Below are positions 37,764 through 46,042 of a stretch of 64,000 nucleotides of DNA, one piece after another. Under the pieces are notes generated by a model. That model searched no databases. It saw only the letters and a program-made list of their open reading frames with translations, and was not told where the DNA came from. A program made the position numbers and the translations under genes. The stretch lies in the NCBI RefSeq assembly GCF_001187905.1, contig NZ_LGIS01000012.1, positions 62,001 to 126,000 on the forward strand, given 5' to 3'. Within the stretch, counting starts at the first letter, position 1. Each line of letters begins with the position of its first letter. Source of the stretch: Pantoea sp. RIT-PI-b. Its GTDB lineage: Bacteria > Pseudomonadota > Gammaproteobacteria > Enterobacterales > Enterobacteriaceae.

Positions 37764-38537
37764 ATGACGCTATTACAACAGGGAAAAAAAGAGCGTTTGG
37801 AGGTCAAACGCTTCGCCAGTCGCGCTGCGCTAGGCGCTGAGGCAGCCCAGGACGTGGCGATGTATCTGCGCCAGCGGCTGAGTGCACAACCGCTGGTGCG
37901 TATGGTGTTTGCCGCTGCGCCGTCGCAAAACGAGTTTCTTGCCGCGCTGGCTGTGGCGCCGGACATCGACTGGTCACGCATTCACGCCTTCCACATGGAT
38001 GAATACATCGGACTTGATCCCGCTGCGCCGCAGCGTTTCAGCCAGTTTCTGCGTCAGCACCTGTTTGATGTGGTGCAGCCGGGCGAAGTCCATCTGATTC
38101 CCTCCAGCGGCGATCCGGCGGCAATCTGTTCTGCGTACAGTCAACAGCTTAACGCCGCGCCGATTGATGTGGTGTGTCTGGGGATTGGCGAGAACGGCCA
38201 CTTAGCCTTTAACGATCCGCCGGTGGCAGACTTCAGCGATCCTTACAGCGTTAAGGTGGTGCAACTGGATGATGCATGCCGCCAGCAGCAGGTCAACGAT
38301 GGCTGTTTTGCCACCTTCGCAGCGGTGCCGACGCATGCGGTGACGCTGACCATTCCGGCCTTGATGAGTGGGGCGCGCCTGTTCTGCATGGTGCCGGGCG
38401 CCAGCAAACGTGCGGCGGTGCAGGCAACGCTCAATGACGCTATCTCCACGGCTTGTCCGGCAACCCGGCTGCGCCAGCATCCGCACTGCACGCTGTATAC
38501 CGATAGCGCTGCCTGCCCGGAGGTGACATTTGACTAA
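37764..38537 (+). CDS. NagB-like glucosamine-6-phosphate deaminase/isomerase family protein
   Basis: 257 residues with the NagB/6-phosphogluconolactonase fold. Catalytic-region motifs are present: HAFHMDEYIG (the general base Asp) and LGIGENGHLAFNDPP (the His of the NagB active site). In this family the reaction converts an aminosugar phosphate to ketose phosphate and ammonia. AGGAGG precedes the ATG. It is more divergent than true NagB and sits between a symporter and a NagA-like gene, so it may act on an uncommon amino sugar. Confidence 0.85.
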   Translation: MTLLQQGKKERLEVKRFASRAALGAEAAQDVAMYLRQRLSAQPLVRMVFAAAPSQNEFLAALAVAPDIDWSRIHAFHMDEYIGLDPAAPQRFSQFLRQHLFDVVQPGEVHLIPSSGDPAAICSAYSQQLNAAPIDVVCLGIGENGHLAFNDPPVADFSDPYSVKVVQLDDACRQQQVNDGCFATFAAVPTHAVTLTIPALMSGARLFCMVPGASKRAAVQATLNDAISTACPATRLRQHPHCTLYTDSAACPEVTFD

Positions 38538-39696
38538 CACCATTTTGCGCGGCCGTGATTACCGCACGTTGCAACCCATCGAGCTGGAGATTCAGCACGG
38601 TAGCATTGCTGAGGTGCGCGCGCTGAGCGCACTCGATGACGATATTATCCTCGCGCCGGGTTTTGTCGACCTGCAGGTCAACGGTTTTCAGGGCGTCGAT
38701 TTCAACCACTTTCCTTTTAGTGAGCAGGATGTACTGCACGCCACGCGCGCGCTGTGGCAGCAGGGCGTGACCAGCTATTTGCCGACGGTAATCACTGCCA
38801 GTCCGCTAGAGATTACGCACGCGATGCAGCGGCTGGCCAGCGCTTGCCAGCAGCATCCTGAGGTGGCGCATGCGGTGCCGGGTTTTCATCTGGAAGGGCC
38901 GTTTCTGTCGCCAGAAGATGGACCGCGTGGTGCGCACCCGCGCGAGGCGATTCGCGCGCCGGATATCGCGCTGTTCGATAGCTGGCAGCAGGCGGCGCAG
39001 CGGCGCATCCGGCTGTTAACGCTGTCGCCGGAGTGGCCGCAAAGCGACGCGCTGATCCGGCATTGCGTGGCGCAGCAGGTGCGCGTTGCGATTGGTCATA
39101 CTGCGGCAACCTCTGAGCAGATTCGCGCAGCGGTAACTGCCGGCGCTACGCTTTCCACCCATCTCGGCAACGGCGCGCATCTGCAGCTGCCGCGGCATCC
39201 AAATTACATCTGGCAGCAGCTGGCTGAAGATGCGCTGACGGCCACGCTGATTGCAGATGGCGACCATCTGCCGCCGGACGTGCTGAAAGTGTTTTTGCGC
39301 GCCAAAGGCGAGCAGGCGCTGCTGGTCAGTGACGTGACGTCCTTCGCTGGGCAGCCACCGGGCATTTATCACACTGCCATCGGTGGCCGCGTGCAGCTTA
39401 GCGCCAGCGGTCGTTTGAGTCTGGCGGATGCGCCGCAGTTGCTGGCGGGTTCAGCGCGTGGGCTACTGGACGGGGTCAACTTCCTGCTGCGCGAGAAGTT
39501 GGTTCCGCTGGCGCAAGCCATTGAGATGGCATCGATACGACCAGCGTGCCAACTCGCTCTGCCGCAGCAGCAGGGTTTGGCTGCCGGAGCGCCCGCCGAT
39601 CTGCTGCTGCTGGCACCGCAAACGGATGGCAGCGTGCAGCTGCGCGGCTGTGTAAAACAGGGCGAGTGCGTGTGGCGACATGACGCAGCGGCCTGA
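38530..39696 (+). CDS. NagA-like N-acetylglucosamine-6-phosphate deacetylase family protein
   Basis: Amidohydrolase of 388 residues. Visible metal/substrate motifs are PGFVDLQVNGFQGVDF, FHLEGPFLSP, VAIGHTAA, STHLGNGAH and the catalytic Asp in LLVSDVTSFAG. Canonical NagA reads THLFNAM where this protein has THLGNGA, so substrate fit may differ. The start is TTG with a strong GGAGGTG upstream, overlapping the NagB-like gene by 8 bases. Deacetylation by this protein followed by deamination by the upstream one gives a complete route from an imported N-acetyl sugar phosphate to a glycolytic intermediate; a kinase is not present in the cluster. Confidence 0.85.
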   Translation: MTNTILRGRDYRTLQPIELEIQHGSIAEVRALSALDDDIILAPGFVDLQVNGFQGVDFNHFPFSEQDVLHATRALWQQGVTSYLPTVITASPLEITHAMQRLASACQQHPEVAHAVPGFHLEGPFLSPEDGPRGAHPREAIRAPDIALFDSWQQAAQRRIRLLTLSPEWPQSDALIRHCVAQQVRVAIGHTAATSEQIRAAVTAGATLSTHLGNGAHLQLPRHPNYIWQQLAEDALTATLIADGDHLPPDVLKVFLRAKGEQALLVSDVTSFAGQPPGIYHTAIGGRVQLSASGRLSLADAPQLLAGSARGLLDGVNFLLREKLVPLAQAIEMASIRPACQLALPQQQGLAAGAPADLLLLAPQTDGSVQLRGCVKQGECVWRHDAAA

Positions 39697-39841
39697 CAAT
39701 CGCAGATTATCTTTTACTATTTAACAACCAGTTAACTACCGCTGCGCTTTGTTATTGCGGACAAATCACCACGCTTTGCCAGGCTTACTCTTTGTAGGGA
39801 TTTGCTGTCTACATCAAAAACCAGAAGAAAGGAGGCCTATC

Positions 39842-41368
39842 GTGAGCTATCAAACCGTCGTGGAACTCAAGTCGCTGGCGCAGCGCAAACCCACCAAATT
39901 TACCGTTGGCGACACCGATGTGGTGTTGATTCGTGACGATGAGCGCGTGCAGGCATTTCAGGCCAAATGCCCGCATGCCGGTGCGCCGTTAGAGCAGGGC
40001 GCGGTATGTGGTGACAAGCTAATCTGTCCGTGGCACAAAGCGGTGTTTCAGCTGCAGGATGGCCAGATGTGTGAGCCGCTGGCATTAGCCAATTTAAAAC
40101 GTTATCCAGTGCGGGTTGAACAGGGCAAAGTGCTGGTCAATCCGCAGGCGATGGCGCCCGCCAGTGCACCATCCGCTCAGGGAACTTCGCCAGTGTGCGT
40201 GATTTTAGGTTCGGGCGCGGCGGGCAGCGCGGCGATCTGGACGCTGCGTGATGAAGGTTTTAGCGGGCAGATTGTGTTGGTCGAGCGTGAATCAGAGGCA
40301 CCTTACGATCGCACGGCGCTAAGCAAGTTTGTGCCGTCCGGCAAAATGGCAATTGAAGAGGTGCCGAAACTCCTCAAGCAGGATGTCCTGGGCGCGGTAC
40401 AGCGCATTCAGGGGGATGTGGAGCAGCTGAAAGCGCTGGAGCAAACGCTGATCCTTAAGGGCGGTCAGCAGGTGAAGTTCGATCAACTGCTGATTGCCAG
40501 CGGCGGCGTGCCGCAATCGCTGGACATTGCAGGCAAGGATCTGGACGGCGTGCATCTGCTGCGCTCTCTCAATCAGGCCGATGAACTGCTGAAAGAGGTG
40601 GATAAAACCGAACAGCTGGTGATTATCGGCAACAGCTTTATTGGCATGGAGATGGCCGGATCGCTACGTAATCGTGATGTTGAGGTCACGGTGATTGCGC
40701 GTCATCCGCTGCCGTTTGCCAAACAGTTTGGCGAAGAGATTGGCCGTCACTTTTACGATCTGCACCGCAGCAACGGGGTGAAATTTGTTGAGGGCGATCC
40801 AGTGGCGCTGGAAGGCGAGGGCAAAGTCAGCGCTGTGCGCCTGAAAAGTGGCAAGACGGTAGAGGCCAGCCTGGTGCTGTTCGGTACCGGCGTGGTGCCC
40901 GCAACCCAATTCATTCACGACCTGCCGCTCGAAGAGGATGGCAGCTTACTGACGGACAGTCAGCTACGCGTGGCGGATAACATTTGGGTGGCCGGTGATA
41001 TCGCCAGCTACCCTTCGGTGCGTGGCCCGCAACGTATTGAGCACTATCGCGTGGCACATCAGCAGGGGCGTATCGCGGCACTGAATATGTTGGGTAAACA
41101 GATATTGTATGACCGCGTGCCATTCTTCTGGACCGCGCACTACGGTACCCGTTATGAGTATTTGGGGCATGCGGAGGAGTGGGATGATTATCGCCTGCTG
41201 GGATCGCTGCAGGATAAGCGCTTTATCGCTTTCTATTGCCGCGAAGGGATGATTGCGGCGGTGTGTTCTGCCGGGCTGTATACGTTGACGGCAGCGCTGG
41301 TGCACGAGATGCAGCACCCGATGACGCTGGCGCAGGGGATTGCGCTGTATGAGGCGTATCAGGGTTAA
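39842..41368 (+). CDS. Rieske [2Fe-2S]/FAD-dependent NAD(P)H reductase (AIFM3-like)
   Basis: Cytoplasmic redox protein of 508 residues. An N-terminal Rieske domain (about residues 5-100) has the cluster ligands in CPHAGAP and CPWHKAVF. It is followed by a pyridine-nucleotide-disulfide-oxidoreductase fold with FAD loop LGSGAAGSAA, NAD loop IGNSFIGMEMAG and WVAGDIASYP, and a reductase C-terminal domain. This Rieske-AIF fusion occurs in bacteria and animals; its partner is unknown. The GTG start has AAAGGAGG upstream. It stands alone, with an inverted-repeat element after it. Confidence 0.9.
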   Translation: MSYQTVVELKSLAQRKPTKFTVGDTDVVLIRDDERVQAFQAKCPHAGAPLEQGAVCGDKLICPWHKAVFQLQDGQMCEPLALANLKRYPVRVEQGKVLVNPQAMAPASAPSAQGTSPVCVILGSGAAGSAAIWTLRDEGFSGQIVLVERESEAPYDRTALSKFVPSGKMAIEEVPKLLKQDVLGAVQRIQGDVEQLKALEQTLILKGGQQVKFDQLLIASGGVPQSLDIAGKDLDGVHLLRSLNQADELLKEVDKTEQLVIIGNSFIGMEMAGSLRNRDVEVTVIARHPLPFAKQFGEEIGRHFYDLHRSNGVKFVEGDPVALEGEGKVSAVRLKSGKTVEASLVLFGTGVVPATQFIHDLPLEEDGSLLTDSQLRVADNIWVAGDIASYPSVRGPQRIEHYRVAHQQGRIAALNMLGKQILYDRVPFFWTAHYGTRYEYLGHAEEWDDYRLLGSLQDKRFIAFYCREGMIAAVCSAGLYTLTAALVHEMQHPMTLAQGIALYEAYQG

Positions 41369-41377
41369 AGTTCGCGC

Positions 41378-41520
41378 TGCCCCTCACCCTTCTCCCGCCA
41401 GCGGGAGAAGGGGCCGCCCGAGCTCACTATTTCCTCTCCCGCTGGCAGGAGAGATAGATGCTGCAACATGCTCGATCGGTTCCCTCTCCCGCAGGCGGGA
41501 GAGGGTTAGGGTGAGGGGCA
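41378..41520. repeat. 143-bp inverted-repeat element (TGCCCCTCACCC type)
   Basis: Ends TGCCCCTCACCCT and AGGGTGAGGGGCA are exact inverted copies; inside are CTCCCGC/GCGGGAG hairpins. It lies between two converging genes (Rieske reductase and proC). Similar CCCTCACCC...GGGTGAGGG palindromic elements are widespread between genes of Proteobacteria. Confidence 0.75.
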
Positions 41521-41531
41521 AACCGCTCCAA

Positions 41532-42344
41532 TCACTGCTTACTCAACGCCTCTGACTTCGCCATGCAAGCCTGCATCGCGTTAATCACTGCGGCGCGGAA
41601 GCCTTTCTCTTCCAGCACTTTTACCGCTTCAATGGTGGTGCCGCCTGGCGAACACACCCGATCTTTCAGCACGCCCGGATGCTCGCCGGTTTCTAGCACC
41701 ATCTGCGCTGAGCCTTTTACCGCCTGCGCCGCGAACTGATACGCCTGTGCACGCGGCATGCCGCCGAGCACCGCGGCATCCGCCATCGCTTCAATAAACA
41801 TAAACACATACGCCGGTGCCGAACCGCTTACGCCAACTACCGCGTGAATCAGATATTCATTCACCACCGCCGCTTTGCCGAAGCTCTCGAAAATGGCGAC
41901 CACTTCATCCACTTCATGCGCTTCCACCAGCACGTTAGGCGTCACAGACGTCATGCCTTCATTCACCAGCGACGGCGTATTGGGCATCACGCGAATGATT
42001 TTGCGATCGTGGCCTAAAACAGAAGCCAATGAATCGAGCGTCACACCCGCCGCAATCGATACCACCAGCACATCTTTTTTCAGTTGACCGGCAAGATCTT
42101 TCAGCACTTTGAGAATCACATTGGGTTTCACCGCGCCAAACAGGATATCGACTTCACGCGCCAGGCTTTCAACGCTCTCTGCGGCGGTGATGCCGTACTG
42201 TTGCGCCATCGCCTGATTGGTGGCCGGTTTGCGGTCAAATACCAGGATATTGGCCGGGGCGATCTGCCCGCTGTTCACCAGTCCGCTGATGATAGCTTTC
42301 GCCATATTGCCGCAGCCGACAAACCCGATTTTTTTCTCCAGCAT
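41532..42344 (-). CDS. proC: Pyrroline-5-carboxylate reductase
   Basis: Last enzyme of proline synthesis, 270 residues, reducing pyrroline-5-carboxylate with NADPH. Rossmann loop IGFVGCGNMAKAI at the N-terminus; signature blocks AAVKP-like GAVKPNVI, VVSIAAGVTLDSL, RVMPNTPSLVNEGMTS and the highly conserved VSGSAPAYVFMFIEAMADAAVLGGMPRAQAY..VCSPGGTTIEAV. GAGGAT precedes the ATG at 42344; the longer frame upstream is not ProC-like. Divergent from yaiI as in E. coli. Confidence 0.97.
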   Translation of the reverse strand: MLEKKIGFVGCGNMAKAIISGLVNSGQIAPANILVFDRKPATNQAMAQQYGITAAESVESLAREVDILFGAVKPNVILKVLKDLAGQLKKDVLVVSIAAGVTLDSLASVLGHDRKIIRVMPNTPSLVNEGMTSVTPNVLVEAHEVDEVVAIFESFGKAAVVNEYLIHAVVGVSGSAPAYVFMFIEAMADAAVLGGMPRAQAYQFAAQAVKGSAQMVLETGEHPGVLKDRVCSPGGTTIEAVKVLEEKGFRAAVINAMQACMAKSEALSKQ

Positions 42345-42491
42345 CGCTTTATCCTCTAAGTGGTTCATTTTCTGTGGGGGTAAGCTTACGTCAGCGAGGA
42401 TTAATAACAAGGCAGGCAGACCGCAAAAACAGTTGCCATTCTGCCGCAGCACGGCAAGATCAGCCTCATTGTCTGCGAAAAAGGAGTCATC

Positions 42492-42935
42492 ATGTCGATT
42501 TGGGTTGATGCGGATGCCTGTCCCAATGTCATCAAAGAGGTGTTGTACCGCGCTGCGGAGCGCACCAAAGTCACCGTGACGTTTGTCGCTAACCAGCCGC
42601 TGCGCGTGCCGCCTTCGCCGTGGCTGAAAACGCTGCAGGTGGCTGCCGGTTTTGACGTGGCCGATAATGAGATTGTGAAACGCGTGCAGCCTGGTGAGCT
42701 GGTGATTACCGGCGATATTCCGCTGGCAGCGGAAGTGCTGGAGAAAGGCGCTGCGGCGTTGAATCCGCGCGGTGAACGCTATTCGCCGGATACCATCCGT
42801 CAGCGCTTAACCATGCGTGACTTTATGGAAACGATGCGTGCCAGCGGGATTCAGAGTGGCGGTCCGTCGACGTTGAGCCAACGCGACCGCCAACTGTTTG
42901 CTAATGAACTGGATAAGTGGTTACGCCAGCGCTAA
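42492..42935 (+). CDS. yaiI: YaiI/YqxD family protein (DUF188)
   Basis: 147 residues, starting [22 protein letters not shown], a PIN-like fold with conserved Asp residues ([14 protein letters not shown]) that suggest metal-dependent nuclease chemistry, not proven. Position next to proC is conserved with E. coli. Confidence 0.92.
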   Translation: MSIWVDADACPNVIKEVLYRAAERTKVTVTFVANQPLRVPPSPWLKTLQVAAGFDVADNEIVKRVQPGELVITGDIPLAAEVLEKGAAALNPRGERYSPDTIRQRLTMRDFMETMRASGIQSGGPSTLSQRDRQLFANELDKWLRQR

Positions 42936-43634
42936 TCAGACGAAGCTGTCATCGTCGTCAAAGTCGCCACCGCTGCTAAAATCGCCGAAATCATTGTTAT
43001 CCGCCAGGTTGTTATCCCAACCCGAATTATCATTGAGAAACGCGTTGTTACTGTCGTTGCCGTTGAAGGTATCGAGGCTGTTATCGACCTGCGGCAGCGC
43101 CGGTTCGTTAATGATGTTAACGATCTCTTCCGGTTGCGAATGGTGGAACATGCTGGTCAGCATATCCGCCATCCCCACGCCCCCCGCCACGCCAACTGCC
43201 GTTTGCAATGCGCCGCCGAGGAAGCCGGTGCCGCGCGCCGGCGCTGCACCGTATTGCTGCTGTGGCGGGGGCGCATACTGCTGCTGAGGCTGCGGCGGTG
43301 GCGTGCCCCAGGCTGGGGGTTGCTGAGAGGCTGCTGGACGCGAACCGCCCCCCAACAGGCTTGAAAGAAAACCGCCGCTGCTCTGCTGTGGCGCCTGTTG
43401 CTGTTGCGCCTGCGCCAGACGATTTTCCAGATCCGGGACCTGTGCATTGAGCTTTTTCAGCGCCGCTTCCTGAATCAGGATCGCCTGCGACATGTAGTAA
43501 AGCGCGCCAGGCTGATTCTGTAAATGCTGTTTGATCAACTGCTCTGCGCCTGCATCACGCGGGCCGCTTTGGCTTTCAGCCTGTTTCAGTCGGCTGAACA
43601 GGCTTTCAATCAATTGTTGTTCTTCGTTTTGCAT
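42936..43634 (-). CDS. DUF2076 domain-containing protein
   Basis: 232 residues. An N-terminal helical DUF2076 region (NEEQQLIESLFSRLKQAESQ.., YYMSQAILIQEAALKKL) is followed by a Gln/Pro/Gly-rich linker with repeated PPPQQQY-like motifs, a glycine-rich hydrophobic stretch (FLGGALQTAVGVAGGVGMADML) and an acidic, Asn/Asp-rich C-terminus ending DFDDDDSFV. Function unknown; found in many Proteobacteria as a possible periplasmic or envelope protein. It converges with yaiI with no gap and is not at this site in E. coli. Confidence 0.85.
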   Translation of the reverse strand: MQNEEQQLIESLFSRLKQAESQSGPRDAGAEQLIKQHLQNQPGALYYMSQAILIQEAALKKLNAQVPDLENRLAQAQQQQAPQQSSGGFLSSLLGGGSRPAASQQPPAWGTPPPQPQQQYAPPPQQQYGAAPARGTGFLGGALQTAVGVAGGVGMADMLTSMFHHSQPEEIVNIINEPALPQVDNSLDTFNGNDSNNAFLNDNSGWDNNLADNNDFGDFSSGGDFDDDDSFV

Positions 43635-43918
43635 GGGAAACCTCCATTTACGGTATGGCTCAATATATGAGGGCGCGACCCAGGAAAGTAAATCAGCGGC
43701 CTGGTAAGGAAATGTTGCCCGCTCTTACATTTTCGGCGATGCACGATTCATGCATTGTTTTCCGCTGGTTAATCAAGCGAATAGCCCAGGATGTGACTGA
43801 AATACGCGTAAATCGTGCCTCGCGGGTGGCTGATAAAATAAAATCCAGGTATTATGCGACGCATTATTGACCTGATGACGTTGCCCGTGCGGCACATTAC
43901 GGCGGAGGATGAGCCTGG

Positions 43919-44443
43919 ATGTCATTACCCATCTATCTGATCGGCGCACGCGGTTGCGGTAAAACCACGGTGGGCCAGGCGCTGTCGCAAGCGCTGGGCT
44001 ATGCCTTCAACGATACCGATCACCATCTGCAACTCTCCACCCAGCGAAGCGTGGCCGAGATTGTGGCATCTGAAGGGTGGGAGAGCTTTCGCGCCCGTGA
44101 GACCGAATCGCTGCGTGCGGTTACCGCGCCAAATACGGTCATTGCCACCGGCGGCGGCATGGTGTTGGCCGAAGCCAACTGTCGCTTTATGCGTGAACAT
44201 GGTCAGGTGATTTGGCTCAATGCGCCATCGGACGTCTTAGCGCAACGTCTCGAACACCAGCCGGAAGCGGCGCAGCGTCCGACGTTAACCGGCCGTCCGA
44301 TTGCCGAAGAGATGGGCGATATCCTGCGCGAGCGCGCGCATCTGTATCGTCAAACCGCGCACCATGAAGTGAATGCGATGCAATCACCCGAGCGCGTGGT
44401 TGAGCAAATTTTGCAGTCGCTGTCACTGGCGCGCGCCAGCTAA
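43919..44443 (+). CDS. aroL: Shikimate kinase II
   Basis: 174 residues, same size as E. coli AroL; phosphorylates shikimate in the common aromatic pathway. P-loop [11 protein letters not shown] at residues 9-19, shikimate-binding [14 protein letters not shown] and TGGGMVL, LID region [14 protein letters not shown] lies 10-14 bases upstream of the ATG. In E. coli it is repressed by TyrR and TrpR; I could not identify clear TyrR boxes in the 280 bases upstream. Confidence 0.96.
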   Translation: MSLPIYLIGARGCGKTTVGQALSQALGYAFNDTDHHLQLSTQRSVAEIVASEGWESFRARETESLRAVTAPNTVIATGGGMVLAEANCRFMREHGQVIWLNAPSDVLAQRLEHQPEAAQRPTLTGRPIAEEMGDILRERAHLYRQTAHHEVNAMQSPERVVEQILQSLSLARAS

Positions 44444-44551
44444 ACCGTCAGATTTTTCTCTCTTTTTTTGCAGCGATCCTCCGTTGTCTATACTTCACGG
44501 TAGGCAGAGGATCACGGCTGCCCGTGGACAACTGAGAGAAGAGGGAAAATT

Positions 44552-44743
44552 ATGCCAACGAAACCACCCTATCCGCGTGAAGCGCGCATCGTCACTGTTG
44601 AAAAAGGCTCGTCAGATCAAACCGTGACCTGGTATGAATTACGTGCCGACCATCCCAAACCCGATACATTAATTAGTGAACATAAATCTCAGGCCGAAGC
44701 GCAGGATGCTAAAGAGCGCTACGAGGATGCCGAAAAAGATTAA
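44552..44743 (+). CDS. yaiA: YaiA family protein
   Basis: 63 residues: [56 protein letters not shown] matches E. coli YaiA, which is cotranscribed with aroL. Function unknown. An ERIC starts three bases after its stop. Confidence 0.93.
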   Translation: MPTKPPYPREARIVTVEKGSSDQTVTWYELRADHPKPDTLISEHKSQAEAQDAKERYEDAEKD

Positions 44744-44745
44744 CG

Positions 44746-44870
44746 TTATCCGTCATATTTCAAGCTGTAGATACGTTGGCTTGATGTGTTCTCCCCAGTC
44801 ACTGACTAAAGTAAGCGCCTGGGGATTTACACATTTGCCGCCTTCCTGCAGCTTGAACTATTCAGGATAA
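44746..44870. repeat. ERIC (IRU) element, full length
   Basis: 125 bp bounded by TTATCC and GGATAA, arms TTTCAAGCTG and CAGCTTGAA, centre CCCCAGTCACTGACTAAAGT near the ERIC2 primer region. Directly downstream of yaiA. Confidence 0.93.
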
Positions 44871-45099
44871 AGAAACTCAACCAAATATTGCGCATTACCC
44901 AATAAGCTCTATCCCTTCCTGCTAAATATCTTTCTCGCCTGATAACGTCATTCAATTCTGTTTTTCTGCCGTATTTTCTCCTGCCTTAAATTCCATAAGT
45001 ATTGTCCGGCTAAAAATTTGCGCTTGACGCATAAAGCCACGCGTTTTACTTTCGGGGTCTTGATAAAGGAACTCAGTTCCACATAGTGAAACAGGCGCC

Positions 45100-45852
45100 A
45101 TGACCACACTCGAAAATGCCTCTGCCGTACTGAAGCTGTTCCAGCGCTTTGGCGTGGCGCAGGGCCATCCGGGCTTAACGTTTACCGAGGTGGTGGATGC
45201 GTTGGGGTTGCCGAAAAGCACCGTATCGCGCCTGTTAGCGACGATGGAAAGTGAAGGCTTACTTGAGCGTGATGCCGAGAGCCGCTGCTTCCAGATTGGC
45301 CGCGTGCTGCTGTCGGTTGCTGGTCACTATCTCTCGACGCCGTTGGTTGATAGCGCCTCGGCGCCGATGGCGCGTCTGGCGGCCAGCAGCGGTTGCATGG
45401 GCTACATCTCGGTGCTGGACGGTGACGATGTGCTGGTGATGCGGATGTATCACGGTCGCTTCTTCACCCAGCTCGTTACGCCGCCGGGCACACGCGTTTC
45501 ATTAACCGGCACTTCGACCGGACGCGTGCTGTTAGCGCAGTTAAGCGATGAAGAGGTTCGCGATCGTTTTGCCAGTAACTGGCAGGCGGCTTCGCTGAAC
45601 TCACCGCTAACGCTGGATGATTTGTGCAAAGAGTTAGCCGTGATTCGACAGCAGGGCTGGGCAATGGCGCGCAATGAGACGCTGCCGGGCATCAGCTCAC
45701 TGGCGGTCGCCGTGACCAATAAACATCGCGGTGAAAGTGCCGCGCTTTGTCTCTCGTTTTTATCGCAAGAAGCGGCGCCCGGTTACCCGGAAGCACTGCT
45801 CAGCGAACTACGTGCCACCGCCGCCCTAATGGCGGAAAAGTACGGCGCGTAA
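45100..45852 (+). CDS. IclR-family transcriptional regulator
   Basis: 250 residues: N-terminal winged HTH (LTFTEVVDALGLPKSTVSRLLATMESEGLLERD) and the GAF-like effector domain (GCMGYISVLDGDDVLVMRMYHG; SLTGTSTGRVLLAQL). IclR proteins bind small carboxylates or aromatics. It stands just ahead of, and on the same strand as, the OPT-DUF1177-aroM operon, with its own terminator between, and probably controls it. Confidence 0.92.
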   Translation: MTTLENASAVLKLFQRFGVAQGHPGLTFTEVVDALGLPKSTVSRLLATMESEGLLERDAESRCFQIGRVLLSVAGHYLSTPLVDSASAPMARLAASSGCMGYISVLDGDDVLVMRMYHGRFFTQLVTPPGTRVSLTGTSTGRVLLAQLSDEEVRDRFASNWQAASLNSPLTLDDLCKELAVIRQQGWAMARNETLPGISSLAVAVTNKHRGESAALCLSFLSQEAAPGYPEALLSELRATAALMAEKYGA

Positions 45853-45921
45853 CCCTGAATCAATCAGGGAAACCCTCTTAACGATTTTAAGGCGTAATAC
45901 TTCGCGCCACACCAGGGAAAT

Positions 45922-45946
45922 AGCAGGTCTTCGGACCTGCTTATTT
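45922..45946 (+). terminator. Terminator of the iclR-family gene
   Basis: Stem AGCAGGTC / GACCTGCT with a TTCG loop followed by TATTTC. Confidence 0.8.
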
Positions 45947-45979
45947 CAATAATCAGGGAACGATTAAATAAATATGTGG

Positions 45980-45999
45980 ATGTCCCGCGTGTCGGGCAT
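45980..45999. promoter_or_regulatory. Dyad upstream of the OPT operon, candidate IclR site
   Basis: ATGTCCCGCGTGTCGGGCAT has two-fold symmetry (ATG.CCCG / CGGG.CAT). It lies 44 bases ahead of the transporter start in a region that also contains two copies of ATTTTAAGGCGT (45884 and 46003) and two of AATCAGGGAA (45862 and 45951). Confidence 0.4.
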
Positions 46000-46042
46000 T
46001 GCATTTTAAGGCGTTTCTACAGGGTGAAAATACGGGGATCTC

